Source: Microbacterium sp. 67-17 (GTDB lineage: Bacteria; Actinomycetota; Actinomycetes; Actinomycetales; Microbacteriaceae). From it: DNA of 64,000 nt. Every line of letters begins with the position of its first letter. Position 1 is the first letter of the stretch. Positions 33,394-42,358 of the stretch are shown here, piece by piece. The stretch covers positions 152,375 through 216,374 of the forward strand of contig NZ_MKTR01000012.1 of assembly GCF_001898325.1 (NCBI RefSeq), given 5' to 3'. The position numbers and the translations under genes are program-made. The notes below the pieces were generated by a model, which was not told the DNA's origin, made no database searches, and was given only the letters and a program-made list of their open reading frames with translations.

Positions 33394-34302
33394 CTACTCG
33401 TCGGCATCTTCCTGTTTACCGCGCATCACCAGCAACGGGTCGGGCGTTCCCACGACCTCGAGATCCTTGTCGTCGTAGTCGAACTGCCCGAGGAAGAACT
33501 TCATCGCGTTGACCCGAGCGCGCTTCTTGTCGTTGGAGCGGATGATCGTCCAGGGCGCGTACTTCTTGTCAGTACGGCGGAACATCTCCTCCTTCGCGAC
33601 CGTGTACTCGGTCCACTTGTCCAGCGAGGCGATGTCCATGGGCGATAACTTCCAGCGGCGCACCGGGTCGAGTTGACGCAGCGCGAACCGCGTGCGCTGC
33701 TCGGTGCGCGAGACCGAGAACCAGAACTTCGTCAGATGGATGCCGGATTCCACTAGCATCCGTTCGAAGGAGGGAGTCTGCTCCATGAACGTCTCGTACT
33801 CGGCATCCGAGCAGAACCCCATGACCCGCTCGACACCGGCTCGGTTGTACCAAGACCTGTCGAACATGACGATCTCGCCGGATGTCGGGAAGTGCTGGAT
33901 GTAGCGCTGGTAGTACCACTGTCCCTGCTCGCGATCGCTGGGCTTGGCCAGCGCCACGACCCGCGCAGATCGGGGGTTGAGGTGCTCGGTGAACCGTTTG
34001 ATCGTGCCGCCCTTCCCGGCGGCATCCCGCCCCTCGAACAGGATGATGGCCCGGCCACCGGTGTCGTCGAGCCAGTACTGGAACTTCAGCAGCTCGACCT
34101 GCAGGCGATACTTCTCGAGCTCGTACTCGTCGCGGGTCATGCGGTCGGCGTACGGATACCCCTCCTGCCACGTGTAGACGGGATTGCCCTGGGGGTCGAT
34201 CAGGTCGGGGTCTGGGGTGTGCCCGTCGCGCACGGTGTAGCCGTTCTCGCGCAGGTACTCGATGTAGGCCCGCATATCGCCGGCGGGGACGTTCTCGAAC
34301 AT
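33394..34302 (-). CDS. ppk2: Polyphosphate kinase 2 (PPK2)
   Basis: 302 residues, single-domain PPK2. Walker A FEGRDAAGKGGTIKRF, Walker B VMFDRSWYNRAGVE and the lid region RTEQRTRFALRQLDPVRRWKLSPMD. It transfers phosphate between polyphosphate and nucleoside di- or monophosphates. ATG 34302 follows GGAGG; longer starts are not conserved-looking. About 90 bases upstream lies a PHO-box-like pair of 11-base repeats (34391-34412), suggesting phosphate control by RegX3 or PhoP. Confidence 0.95.
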   Translation of the reverse strand: MFENVPAGDMRAYIEYLRENGYTVRDGHTPDPDLIDPQGNPVYTWQEGYPYADRMTRDEYELEKYRLQVELLKFQYWLDDTGGRAIILFEGRDAAGKGGTIKRFTEHLNPRSARVVALAKPSDREQGQWYYQRYIQHFPTSGEIVMFDRSWYNRAGVERVMGFCSDAEYETFMEQTPSFERMLVESGIHLTKFWFSVSRTEQRTRFALRQLDPVRRWKLSPMDIASLDKWTEYTVAKEEMFRRTDKKYAPWTIIRSNDKKRARVNAMKFFLGQFDYDDKDLEVVGTPDPLLVMRGKQEDADE

Positions 34303-34390
34303 GGCAGCCTCCGACGGCGCGGTTCGCATCGTCCGCGCCGTGTTCGCATTCTCACCCACGAGAGGGCGAAGCACGAGCCGTGGCGCCACG

Positions 34391-34412
34391 TCGGGGTGAA
34401 CATCAGGTGACG
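34391..34412 (-). promoter_or_regulatory. Candidate PHO box upstream of ppk2
   Basis: Minus strand: two consecutive 11-base units, CGTCACCTGAT and GTTCACCCCGA, close to the actinobacterial PhoP/RegX3 direct repeat (G[GT]TCAYYYRGG). The second unit has the perfect core GTTCACC. It lies in the divergent gap between ppk2 and the epimerase gene. Confidence 0.5.
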
Positions 34413-34456
34413 ATCGCACCCGCCGCCCCCGCGATCGGCCGTGTAAGGCTGGGGTC

Positions 34457-35305
34457 ATGAGAATCGTGGTGACCGGCTCGACCGGAAAGCTCGGAAGCGT
34501 TGTCGTTCGGGAGCTGAGCGCAGCGGGGCACGAGGTGATCGGTTTCGATATCGCGGGCCGCCCTCAGCCACGCTTCCTGCAGGTCGACCTCACTGACTAC
34601 GGGCAGGTGGTCGATGCGCTCGCGGGCCTGGGCGACCGGGATGAGCGCGCACTGGATGCTGTCGTTCATCTCGCCGCCATCCCGGCACCCGGCATCCGCT
34701 CCGAGGTGGCGGTCTTCCACAACAACATGGCGGCGACCTTCAACGTCTTCTGGGCGAGCGTCAGGCTCGGCATCCGACGCCTCGTGTACGCCTCCAGCGA
34801 GACCGTTCTGGGCCTGCCCTTCGACGTGCCGCCGCCGTACGTTCCGGTCGACGAGGAGTACGAGCCGCGCCCCGAGAGCGTGTATTCGCTCGTGAAGACC
34901 CTCGAAGAGCGGATGGCGCGGGAACTGGTGCGGTGGCATCCCGATCTGTCGATCACGGCGCTTCGGTTCTCGAACGTCATGGTTCGGGAGGATTACGCGG
35001 CTTTCCCCGGCTTCGATGATGATGCACGGGCGCGCAAGTGGAATCTGTGGGGCTACATCGACGCGCGCGACGGCTCGCAGGCCATCGAGCGTGCGCTCGA
35101 GGTCGCGCCCATCGGATTCGAGCAGTACATCATCGCCGCCGCCGACACCGTGATGTCGCGTCCGAACGCCGAGCTGCTGGCCGAGGTCTTCCCCGACGTA
35201 CCGGTCGCTCGCGAGGTCGGCCCGAACGAGACGCTGCTGTCGATCGAGAAGGCGAGAAGGATGCTGGGGTACGCGCCGCAACATTCCTGGCGCGACGGTC
35301 ACTGA
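34457..35305 (+). CDS. NAD(P)-dependent epimerase/dehydratase-family protein
   Basis: 282 residues, extended SDR. N-terminal VTGSTGKLGSVVVREL, substrate-side SSE triad region (VYASSETVLGLP), and YxxxK in YSLVKTLEE. It probably acts on a nucleotide sugar or a similar polyol; the substrate is not clear. ATG 34457 is preceded by TAAGGCT at about leaderless distance. Divergent from ppk2. Confidence 0.85.
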   Translation: MRIVVTGSTGKLGSVVVRELSAAGHEVIGFDIAGRPQPRFLQVDLTDYGQVVDALAGLGDRDERALDAVVHLAAIPAPGIRSEVAVFHNNMAATFNVFWASVRLGIRRLVYASSETVLGLPFDVPPPYVPVDEEYEPRPESVYSLVKTLEERMARELVRWHPDLSITALRFSNVMVREDYAAFPGFDDDARARKWNLWGYIDARDGSQAIERALEVAPIGFEQYIIAAADTVMSRPNAELLAEVFPDVPVAREVGPNETLLSIEKARRMLGYAPQHSWRDGH

Positions 35306-35345
35306 CGGCGGGGCCCGCTCGGTGGCCGCTCCCAGGTGGGAGTGG

Positions 35346-35447
35346 CATACTGAGCGATGCGCCCGATGACGGGCGTGCGGGCCAAGCCCCCGCTCATCCT
35401 CACAACGGATCGTCCGGCACGTACCTGCCGGTGAAGGAGAAGAAGAA
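35346..35447 (+). promoter_or_regulatory. Promoter and folded leader of the MsiK-type ATPase gene
   Basis: A CATACT -10 box lies at 35346-35351. The transcript would begin with hairpin CGCCCG-atga-CGGGCG (35360-35375). A second hairpin CCGGCA-cgtacc-TGCCGG (35414-35431) ends 2 bases before the ribosome site AAGGAG (35434-35439). An msiK leader RNA motif is known upstream of actinobacterial msiK genes. I cannot confirm its consensus by eye. Confidence 0.4.
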
Positions 35448-36551
35448 ATGGCGTCAGTCACCTTTGACAACGCAACCCGCCTCTACCCTGGCGGAACCCG
35501 CCCGGCAGTCGACAAACTCAACCTCGAAGTGGGCGACGGCGAGTTCCTCGTTCTGGTCGGCCCCTCGGGTTGCGGTAAGTCCACCTCGCTGCGCATGCTC
35601 GCCGGCCTCGAAGAGGTCAACTCGGGCCACATCCGCATCGGCGAGCGCGACGTCACCGACGTTCCGCCGAAGGACCGCGACATCGCGATGGTGTTCCAGA
35701 ACTACGCGCTGTACCCCCACATGACGGTCGCCGAGAACATGGGCTTCGCCCTGAAGATCGCCGGCGTCAACAAGGATGAGCGCGCCTCGCGCGTTCTCGA
35801 GGCAGCCAAGCTCCTCGACCTCGAGCAGTACCTCGACCGCAAGCCCAAGGCCCTCTCGGGTGGTCAGCGTCAGCGTGTCGCCATGGGCCGCGCCATCGTG
35901 CGTCAGCCCCAGGTATTCCTCATGGACGAGCCGCTGTCGAACCTCGACGCGAAGCTGCGTGTGCAGACCCGTACGCAGATCGCGTCGCTGCAGCGACGCC
36001 TCGGCGTCACGACCGTCTACGTGACCCACGACCAGACCGAAGCCCTCACGATGGGTGACCGGATCGCGGTCCTCAAGGACGGCATCCTGCAGCAGGTCGG
36101 CAGCCCGCGTGACCTGTACGAGGCCCCGAAGAACGTGTTCGTCGCCGGCTTCATCGGCTCCCCCGCCATGAACCTCTTCCCGGTCGACGTCGTCGAGGGC
36201 GGTGTCAACTTCGGCACACACCTGGTCCCTGTCGAGCGCGATGTGCTCGCCAAGGCCACCGGTAAGGAGCTGACGATCGGCGTCCGCCCCGAGGACATCG
36301 ACGTGTCCCCTGCCGATGGCAAGGGCCTCTCGGTGGTCGTGGACCTCGTGGAAGAGCTCGGCGCCGACGGCTACCTGTATGGCCACTCGGAGATCGACGG
36401 CAAGCGGACGGACATCGTCGCTCGCGTCGACGGCCGTAACCACCCGAACGCGGGCGAGACCGTCGTGTTGGCGCCGATTCTCGACCACGTTCACCTGTTC
36501 GACATCGAGTCGGGCGAGCGCTTGTCCGAGAAGGCCGTCGCCTCGGCCTGA
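35448..36551 (+). CDS. msiK: Multi-sugar ABC transporter ATP-binding protein (MsiK/UgpC type)
   Basis: 367 residues. Walker A GPSGCGKSTS, signature LSGGQRQRVAMGRA, Walker B FLMDEPLSNLDA, H-loop VTHDQTEA, and a C-terminal MOP-like regulatory domain from about 240. It powers carbohydrate importers. No permease or binding-protein gene is adjacent, the hallmark of MsiK, which serves several sugar transporters. Terminated by a strong hairpin at 36565. Confidence 0.93.
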   Translation: MASVTFDNATRLYPGGTRPAVDKLNLEVGDGEFLVLVGPSGCGKSTSLRMLAGLEEVNSGHIRIGERDVTDVPPKDRDIAMVFQNYALYPHMTVAENMGFALKIAGVNKDERASRVLEAAKLLDLEQYLDRKPKALSGGQRQRVAMGRAIVRQPQVFLMDEPLSNLDAKLRVQTRTQIASLQRRLGVTTVYVTHDQTEALTMGDRIAVLKDGILQQVGSPRDLYEAPKNVFVAGFIGSPAMNLFPVDVVEGGVNFGTHLVPVERDVLAKATGKELTIGVRPEDIDVSPADGKGLSVVVDLVEELGADGYLYGHSEIDGKRTDIVARVDGRNHPNAGETVVLAPILDHVHLFDIESGERLSEKAVASA

Positions 36552-36564
36552 TCACCACTACCTC

Positions 36565-36601
36565 GTGACGGCGCGGATGTCTCAGACGTCCGCGCCGTCA
36601 C
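36565..36601 (+). terminator. Terminator of msiK
   Basis: A perfect 13-pair stem (gtgacggcgcgga with tccgcgccgtcac) around an 11-base loop lies 14 bases after the stop. No T run; strength uncertain. Confidence 0.75.
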
Positions 36602-36630
36602 GCACGTAAGCCCCGGATGCGGAGAAACGG

Positions 36631-37944
36631 ATGTCGTCCACGCAGCTCTCGATCACCGCGAGCACCGTCGACCCTGGCCTTCTGACCCTGCCGTGGTCGG
36701 TGCCGCTCGTGGAGTGGCCGTCCGAGACGATCGTGTCGCTCCCGAAGGGCATCTCACGACACACCGTGCGGTTTGCGAGTCTGTCGGGCCGTGTGGTGGC
36801 CATCAAGGAGACCACCGAGGAGATGGCGCGGCGTGAATATGACATGCTCGGCAACCTCGACCGGCTGGATGCGCCGTGCGTCGACCGTGTTGCCGTGATC
36901 GCCGGGCGCCGTGACGAGAACGGCGAACCGTTGCCGGCTGCCCTGGTGACCTCTCATCTGAAGTTCTCCCTCCCCTACCGGGCGCTGTTCACGCAGGTCC
37001 TGCGACCGACAACGGCAACCCGCCTCGTCGACGCCCTCGCGGTGCTCCTGGTCCGCCTCCACAACGTCGGATTCTTCTGGGGCGACGTGTCGCTGTCGAA
37101 CACACTCTTCCGCCGCGATGCTGGAGCCTTCGCGGCGTACCTCGTTGATGCCGAGACCGGTGAGCTGCACGAGAGCGGGCTCACGGCAGGGCAGCGCGAG
37201 CATGACCTTGACGTGGCGCGCACCAACATCGCCGGCGAGATCATGGATCTGGAGGCCGGGGGGCGTCTTGAGGGCGGGGTGGATGCCGTTGAGATCGCCG
37301 ACGGCATCATGAGCGCTTACCGGTCGCTGTGGCGCGAGCTCACCGAGATCGAGACGTTCGAAGCGCGCGAAGCCTGGCGCATCACCGAGCGCGTCGAACG
37401 ACTCAACGAGCTCGGCTTCGATATCGGCGAGATGTCGATGCAGACGACAGCCGACGGTACCCGAGTGTCCATCCAGCCGAAGGTCGTGGATGCCGGACAC
37501 CACCAGCGTCGCCTCATCCGTCTCACCGGGCTCGACGTCGAGGAGAACCAGGCTCGGCGACTGCTCAACGACCTCGACGAGTTCCAGGCGCGCGGCTCAC
37601 GCGCGGGCGATGACGAAGAGATGGTCGCCCACGAGTGGCTCACCCGGGTCTTCGAGCCCGTCATCCGGGCAATCCCCTTCGACCTGCGCTCCAAGCTCGA
37701 ACCGGCTGAGGTGTACCACCAGTTCCTCGAGCACCGGTGGTACATGTCGCAGGCCCGCGGGCAGTCGGTCCCCGTTGCCGAGGCCGTCACCAGCTACATC
37801 GACGATGTGCTGAGATTCCGCCGCGACGAAGCAACGGTGATGGGCCCGCCCACCGACACCCTCGCCATCCCGATCGTGACGGATGCCATCCCGATCAGTT
37901 CCAGCCCGTCAACCGGTCCGACCGACTGGCGCGACCTGGTCTGA
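36631..37944 (+). CDS. DUF4032 protein with kinase-like core
   Basis: 437 residues. The first half resembles lipopolysaccharide-kinase/APH-type folds: GRVVAIKETTEEMARREYDML (Lys and helix-C-like Glu) and FFWGDVSLSNTLFRR (catalytic-loop-like, with D-x4-N), then YLVDAETGEL in the DFG position. The C-terminal part (from about 270) is the DUF4032 region. A small-molecule or protein kinase activity is possible but unproven. It sits 79 bases after msiK, beyond a terminator hairpin. Confidence 0.8.
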   Translation: MSSTQLSITASTVDPGLLTLPWSVPLVEWPSETIVSLPKGISRHTVRFASLSGRVVAIKETTEEMARREYDMLGNLDRLDAPCVDRVAVIAGRRDENGEPLPAALVTSHLKFSLPYRALFTQVLRPTTATRLVDALAVLLVRLHNVGFFWGDVSLSNTLFRRDAGAFAAYLVDAETGELHESGLTAGQREHDLDVARTNIAGEIMDLEAGGRLEGGVDAVEIADGIMSAYRSLWRELTEIETFEAREAWRITERVERLNELGFDIGEMSMQTTADGTRVSIQPKVVDAGHHQRRLIRLTGLDVEENQARRLLNDLDEFQARGSRAGDDEEMVAHEWLTRVFEPVIRAIPFDLRSKLEPAEVYHQFLEHRWYMSQARGQSVPVAEAVTSYIDDVLRFRRDEATVMGPPTDTLAIPIVTDAIPISSSPSTGPTDWRDLV

Positions 37945-37955
37945 GATGCGTCGGC

Positions 37956-38595
37956 TCAGTAGCCGACGGTGAAGCGGCCGCGCACGTGCTGCGGGTTCTC
38001 GATCTCATCGAGCACCGCGACGGCAAGGTCGGCTCCCGAGATGAAGGATTCGCCGTCGGCATCCGTGACGATGACGTCACCGCCGGTGCGGTAGGTCCCC
38101 GTGCGCTCCCCCGGGTTCCACGCGCCGAAGCCACCGGCCGGGTGGATGAAGAACCAGTCACGACCAGAGGTGTCGGCCTGCAGATCCTCCAGGATGTCGA
38201 TGGCCTCCTGCGCTTCGGGTTTGAACTCATCGGGGGAAGCCGCTGTCGATCACACGCGGCCCACCGGGAGCGACGAGGCTCCCACCTGCGCCACCGATGA
38301 TGCCGATGCGCACGTCGCCGGGGAGCACCGACAGCAACTGCTGGATCGCAGGGCGCACCTTGCCGAGCATGTCTCCGCGACCGGGGATCGCGCCTACGAT
38401 GACATCGACGCCTGCGAGCTCCGCAACAAGACCCGGGATATCGAGCAGGGTCCCCTCGATGTACGTGGCACCGTGGACCCGCTCTGCCGGCGCGACCCGC
38501 GCGACGGAAACAACAGTGTGACCGCGATCAACCGCTTCCTTCACGATGTGTGATCCGGCGTAGCCGGTTCCTCCGAGTACTGCGATGCGGGCCAT
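37956..38595 (-). pseudogene. Frameshifted NAD(P)H-binding reductase
   Basis: ATG 38595 begins a Rossmann protein (ARIAVLGGTGYAGSHIVKEAVDRGH). At a run of five C (minus strand; five G at 38232-38236 on plus) the frame hits TGA, truncating it after SGFPR. Removing one C restores a full frame (SGFPDEFKPEAQEAIDIL...GRFTVGY) to the stop at 37956, giving 212 residues, normal for YwnB-like reductases. The lesion is a single-base insertion in a homopolymer: a real mutation, phase variation or sequencing error. Confidence 0.85.
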
Positions 38596-38705
38596 GGTGA
38601 TCCTTCCGTCGATGGAGCGGCAGAGGGCCGCCCGGGGAACCAACCCCGGGCACTGCTCGCCGTACTCCATCTTCGCGCGGATGCAAGTCCCGCGCGAAGC
38701 AGCAC

Positions 38706-40019
38706 TCAGATGAGGATCGAGACCGGGTTCTCGATCCGGCGCTGGAAAGCGGTAAGCCATTGCGCCGCCAGAGCACCGTCGAGCACCCGGTGATCGGCCG
38801 AGAGCGTCACGGTCATCATCGTGGCGACCTCGATGGTGTCATCAGCACCCACGACCGGCCGTTTCTCCGCCACACCGACAGCGAGGATGCCTGCCTGGGG
38901 TGGGTTCAGGATCGCGGAGAACTCGCTGATCCCGTACATCCCGAGGTTCGACACCGAGAACGAGCCGCCCTCGAGTTCGTGCTGCTTGATCCGCCCGGCC
39001 CGGGCACGGTCGGCGAGGTCACGGACCGTGGCGCTCAGTTCGCTCAGCGGCATCCGATCGACTCCGCGCACGACGGGTGTGAGAAGACCCCCGTCGACCG
39101 ATACTGCTACCGCGATGTCCACCGAAGAGAACCGCCGCGTCGCATCGGGTGTCCAGATCGCGTTGGCTTCGGGGACCTCGCGCAGCGCAGCGGCGACAGC
39201 CTTCACGACCAGATCGTTGACCGACACCTTGCCGACGTCTGCCGCGTTGATCTGGCGACGCAGCTCGAGCAGCGCGTCCACCCGGCAGTGCGCGACGAGG
39301 TAGAAGTGCGGCACCGTCGTCTTGCTTTCGGTCAGTCGACGCGCGATGGCGCGCCGCATACCGGTGTGGGGGATGTCGGTGGACGGCGCGTCCGTGGATG
39401 CCACCACAGGCGCCGCTGCAGGTTCAGCGGCCTCGGAGACGGCGGGGGCGCCGTCGAGGTCGCGCCGCACAATGCGTCCGTTGGGCCCCGTACCCTCGAT
39501 CGTGGCGAGGTCGATCTCTCGCTCGCGTGCGAGGCGCCGAACCAGGGGCGTTGCGAAGATCCGCGCTTGCGAGGATCGGGCACCGGCCGATCCATCGCCG
39601 GGCTCGAGGTCGACAGATGCGGCCACTCCCGTCTGCGTACCTGCCTGAGCAGCATCCGCGGAGCGTGTCTGCTGCGGCGGCGTAGCCTCGGGCATCGTCT
39701 CATCCTGCGCTCCGTCGACCGGCCGTGACCGCGCGTTCAAGGCTCCCGCGGCAGCGATCGCCTCATCTGCCGATTCACCGGGCGCCCCGAGAACCGCGAT
39801 CGACGAACCAACACTCGTGGACTCGCCCTCGGCGATGAGAAGAGCGGCAACGACGCCGGCTTCCTCGGCCTCGTATTCGACGACGGCCTTCTCGGTCTCG
39901 ATCTCGGCGATGGGCTGCCCCTTGGCTACCTCATCGCCGACGGTGACCAGCCACGTTTGCACGGCGGCGACTCCTGTACCGGTGGCGATCTCGGGCATGC
40001 GGATGATCGTCGCCATCAT
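38706..40019 (-). CDS. 2-oxoacid dehydrogenase E2 (dihydrolipoamide acyltransferase)
   Basis: 437 residues. One lipoyl domain (IAEIETEKAVVEYEAEEAG with the lipoylated Lys), a hinge rich in Ala/Ser/Thr, a peripheral-subunit-binding domain (ATPLVRRLAREREIDLATIEGTGPNGRIVRRDL), and the acyltransferase core ending in LSADHRVLDGALAAQWL with catalytic His and Asp. ATG 40019 overlaps the E1 stop (ATGATGG), so E1 and E2 are coupled. No E3 gene is adjacent, so a shared lipoamide dehydrogenase must be used. The type is closest to acetoin or branched-chain complexes. Confidence 0.92.
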   Translation of the reverse strand: MMATIIRMPEIATGTGVAAVQTWLVTVGDEVAKGQPIAEIETEKAVVEYEAEEAGVVAALLIAEGESTSVGSSIAVLGAPGESADEAIAAAGALNARSRPVDGAQDETMPEATPPQQTRSADAAQAGTQTGVAASVDLEPGDGSAGARSSQARIFATPLVRRLAREREIDLATIEGTGPNGRIVRRDLDGAPAVSEAAEPAAAPVVASTDAPSTDIPHTGMRRAIARRLTESKTTVPHFYLVAHCRVDALLELRRQINAADVGKVSVNDLVVKAVAAALREVPEANAIWTPDATRRFSSVDIAVAVSVDGGLLTPVVRGVDRMPLSELSATVRDLADRARAGRIKQHELEGGSFSVSNLGMYGISEFSAILNPPQAGILAVGVAEKRPVVGADDTIEVATMMTVTLSADHRVLDGALAAQWLTAFQRRIENPVSILI

Positions 40020-42199
40020 CGGCCTCCCCACGCGGCACGGACCCGGTCGAGCCCGGCGATGACCTCCTCGGTCCGCGCGATGGCGGCGCGCTCGAGCACC
40101 CGGGAGATGCTGGGGCTCGCTTCGCCTCCCGTCACTCGCTCGACGGGCTGGTCGAGCCAGTCGAACAAGCGGCGCTGGATCTCGTCGGCAAGCCACGCAC
40201 CGTAGGAGGTGCCGCGAGCGCCCTGTTCGACGATGAGGACGGCGTTCGTCTTGCGCACACTCTCTTCGATGGTCGTCCAGTCCAGCGAGGCTCGGTCGAG
40301 CCATCGTAGGTCGATGACCTCCGCGTCGATGCCGGTCTGCTCGACGGCCTCGAGCGTGTGCCCGACCATCGAGAGGTAGCTGAGGATCGTGACGTCCGAC
40401 CCTTCGCGGCGCACCGCAGCATGACCGGGGGGCAGAATGCCGTCGAGCTCCCCCTCGGGCACGGCGGATGCTGTGTTGTACAGATCGACGTGTTCGATCA
40501 CGAGCACCGGGTCATCCAGCGCGAGCGCCGCGTTCATGAGACCGACGTAGTCCGCCGCGGTCGAGGGCGCAACGATCCGCCATCCGGGTGCGGTCGCGAA
40601 CAGACCAGCCGGATCCATCAGGTGTTGCGAGCCGTATCCCGACCCCATCGCGACCTTGGTTCGCAACACGAGCGGAACAGGGTTGTCCCCGCCGAACATG
40701 TGCCGCGCCTTGCCGACCTGATTGAAGACCTGGTCAGCCGCCACCCACATGAAGTCGGGATACATGAACTCCACGACCGGTCGGAACCGCCCGTCCAGCG
40801 CCAGTCCACCAGCGAGCCCGAAGAAGCCGTTCTCACTGATCGGTGTACCCACGACCCGATCCGGGAATCGATCCGCCAATCCCTTCGTCGCGCCGTTCGT
40901 CCCGCCCTTGAGTCGGTGGACATCCTCACCGAGCACCACGATCCGCTCATCGGTTTCCATCCGCCGGGCCATGACCTCCGCAACGGCGTCGACGAACGTG
41001 ATCTCGCGTGTCGCCGGCGCGTCGAGGATGGGCAGATCCGCCAACTCACTGGCATCCCCGCGGATGCCGACATCGACGAAACTCGGATCCGGCCACAGCT
41101 CGGGGCGGATGCGGCGCCGCCCCTCCCGCTCGGGGTCCGCCTCGACGAGCACAGCGACCGCTGCATCCATCGCCACCTGCGACCGGGCGCGCAGCTGCGT
41201 CACGTCGTCGTCGGTGATCTGACCGAGCTTCTGCATCTCGGCAGCGACCCGGGTCAGCGGATCGCGATCACGCCACTGCGCTTCCTCCTGCTTGGTGCGG
41301 TAGCCGAACGCGCTCCCCGGGTAGGGCCCGTTCTGATGGAAGTAGCGATAGACCTCGGCCTCGATGATGGTGGCGCCCCCGCCGGCGCGCATGGTCTCGG
41401 CAGCCTCGACCATCGCGAGGTGGACCGCGAGCGGGTCCATTCCATCGACCCGCCAACCGGGGATGGAGAAGCCCTGCCCCCGCACCGAGAGTCGCGTGTC
41501 AGCGGTGATCTCGTCCACGTGCGTCGACACCGCGTACATGTTGTTCTCGATGAAGAAGCAGACCGGCAGCTTCCACGCAGAGCCGAGGTTCATCGATTCG
41601 AGCACGGAGCCGATCTGGCTCGCGCCGTCGCCGAAGTAGTTCACGGTCAGATCGGTCGTACCGGCGTGCTTCTGGGCCCATGCGTTGCCCGTGGCCATCG
41701 GTGCGCCTCCGCCCACGATCGCGTTGGTACCGAGGGCTCCAGCTTCGAACCACTGCAGGTGCATCGATCCCCCGCGCCCACGACAGTAGCCCTGTGCCAG
41801 CCCCAGAATCTCGGCGAGCGTGCGTTGCAGAACCGTCTGGATCTCGGGCGTGACCGGATCGCGGGGGTCGATCGCGGCTCCGGAGACGTGCGTGAGCGCC
41901 TTGGCGAGGAACTGGTGGTGGCCGCGGTGTGAGCCGTTCACGGCATCCGTCGAGCGAAGACCCACGATCGATCCGACCGCGCCGCCTTCCTGGCCGATGC
42001 TGGAGTGCGCCGGTCCGTGGACAAGCCCTTCCGCGGCGAGCGCGAGCACGGTCTCTTCGAAAGCCCGGATGAGGTGGAGTTCGGCGAGCATCGTCCCGAG
42101 CAGAGCTGGATCGGCAGCCTTCCAGTCGGCGGCGGTCGTCGTCAGCTGAATCCAGTCGGTGCCGGTTTCCAGTCGTCTGCGTCGCGGCATTTCGCCCAT
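40016..42199 (-). CDS. 2-oxoacid dehydrogenase E1, fused alpha and beta subunits
   Basis: 727 residues joining E1-alpha (about 1-360; thiamine-diphosphate motif GDGASQIGS ... FFIENNMYAV) to E1-beta (about 385-727; EDVHRLKGGTNGATKGLADRF, PISENGFFGLAGGLALDG). With the adjacent E2 it decarboxylates a 2-oxoacid or acetoin-like substrate and makes acyl-CoA. ATG 42199 is used; ATG 42190 is better spaced from GAGG. Its promoter (-35 TTGAGA, -10 TACAGT) is divergent from the VOC-GntR operon and carries a palindrome in the spacer. Confidence 0.92.
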   Translation of the reverse strand: MGEMPRRRRLETGTDWIQLTTTAADWKAADPALLGTMLAELHLIRAFEETVLALAAEGLVHGPAHSSIGQEGGAVGSIVGLRSTDAVNGSHRGHHQFLAKALTHVSGAAIDPRDPVTPEIQTVLQRTLAEILGLAQGYCRGRGGSMHLQWFEAGALGTNAIVGGGAPMATGNAWAQKHAGTTDLTVNYFGDGASQIGSVLESMNLGSAWKLPVCFFIENNMYAVSTHVDEITADTRLSVRGQGFSIPGWRVDGMDPLAVHLAMVEAAETMRAGGGATIIEAEVYRYFHQNGPYPGSAFGYRTKQEEAQWRDRDPLTRVAAEMQKLGQITDDDVTQLRARSQVAMDAAVAVLVEADPEREGRRRIRPELWPDPSFVDVGIRGDASELADLPILDAPATREITFVDAVAEVMARRMETDERIVVLGEDVHRLKGGTNGATKGLADRFPDRVVGTPISENGFFGLAGGLALDGRFRPVVEFMYPDFMWVAADQVFNQVGKARHMFGGDNPVPLVLRTKVAMGSGYGSQHLMDPAGLFATAPGWRIVAPSTAADYVGLMNAALALDDPVLVIEHVDLYNTASAVPEGELDGILPPGHAAVRREGSDVTILSYLSMVGHTLEAVEQTGIDAEVIDLRWLDRASLDWTTIEESVRKTNAVLIVEQGARGTSYGAWLADEIQRRLFDWLDQPVERVTGGEASPSISRVLERAAIARTEEVIAGLDRVRAAWGGR

Positions 42200-42238
42200 C
42201 CTCGCGTCGTTGCGTGTTCAGACCGTGTGTCTGCTGAG

Positions 42239-42325
42239 ACTGTACGGCTGATTGCATCCAATCTCAAGCTTGAGCGCCAGGAATCGGACTCCTCATTGAG
42301 CAGCACCTGTGAATCTGGATACAAT
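42239..42325. promoter_or_regulatory. Divergent promoters with GntR-type operators (E1-E2 / VOC-GntR)
   Basis: Minus: -35 TTGAGA (42267-42262), 17-base spacer, -10 TACAGT (42244-42239). Plus: -35 TTGAGC (42296-42301), 18-base spacer, -10 TACAAT (42320-42325). The minus spacer contains palindrome GATTG-CATC-CAATC (42250-42263), directly beside CTCAAG-CTTGAG (42263-42274). The plus -10 overlaps TGGATACAAT, the reverse complement of ATTGTATCCA, matching ATTGCATCCA of the first site at 9 of 10 bases. Shared half-sites suggest one regulator for both directions. Confidence 0.72.
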
Positions 42326-42358
42326 CGGGCCGCGGCGCCTGTGAGCAAGGAGGTTCTC

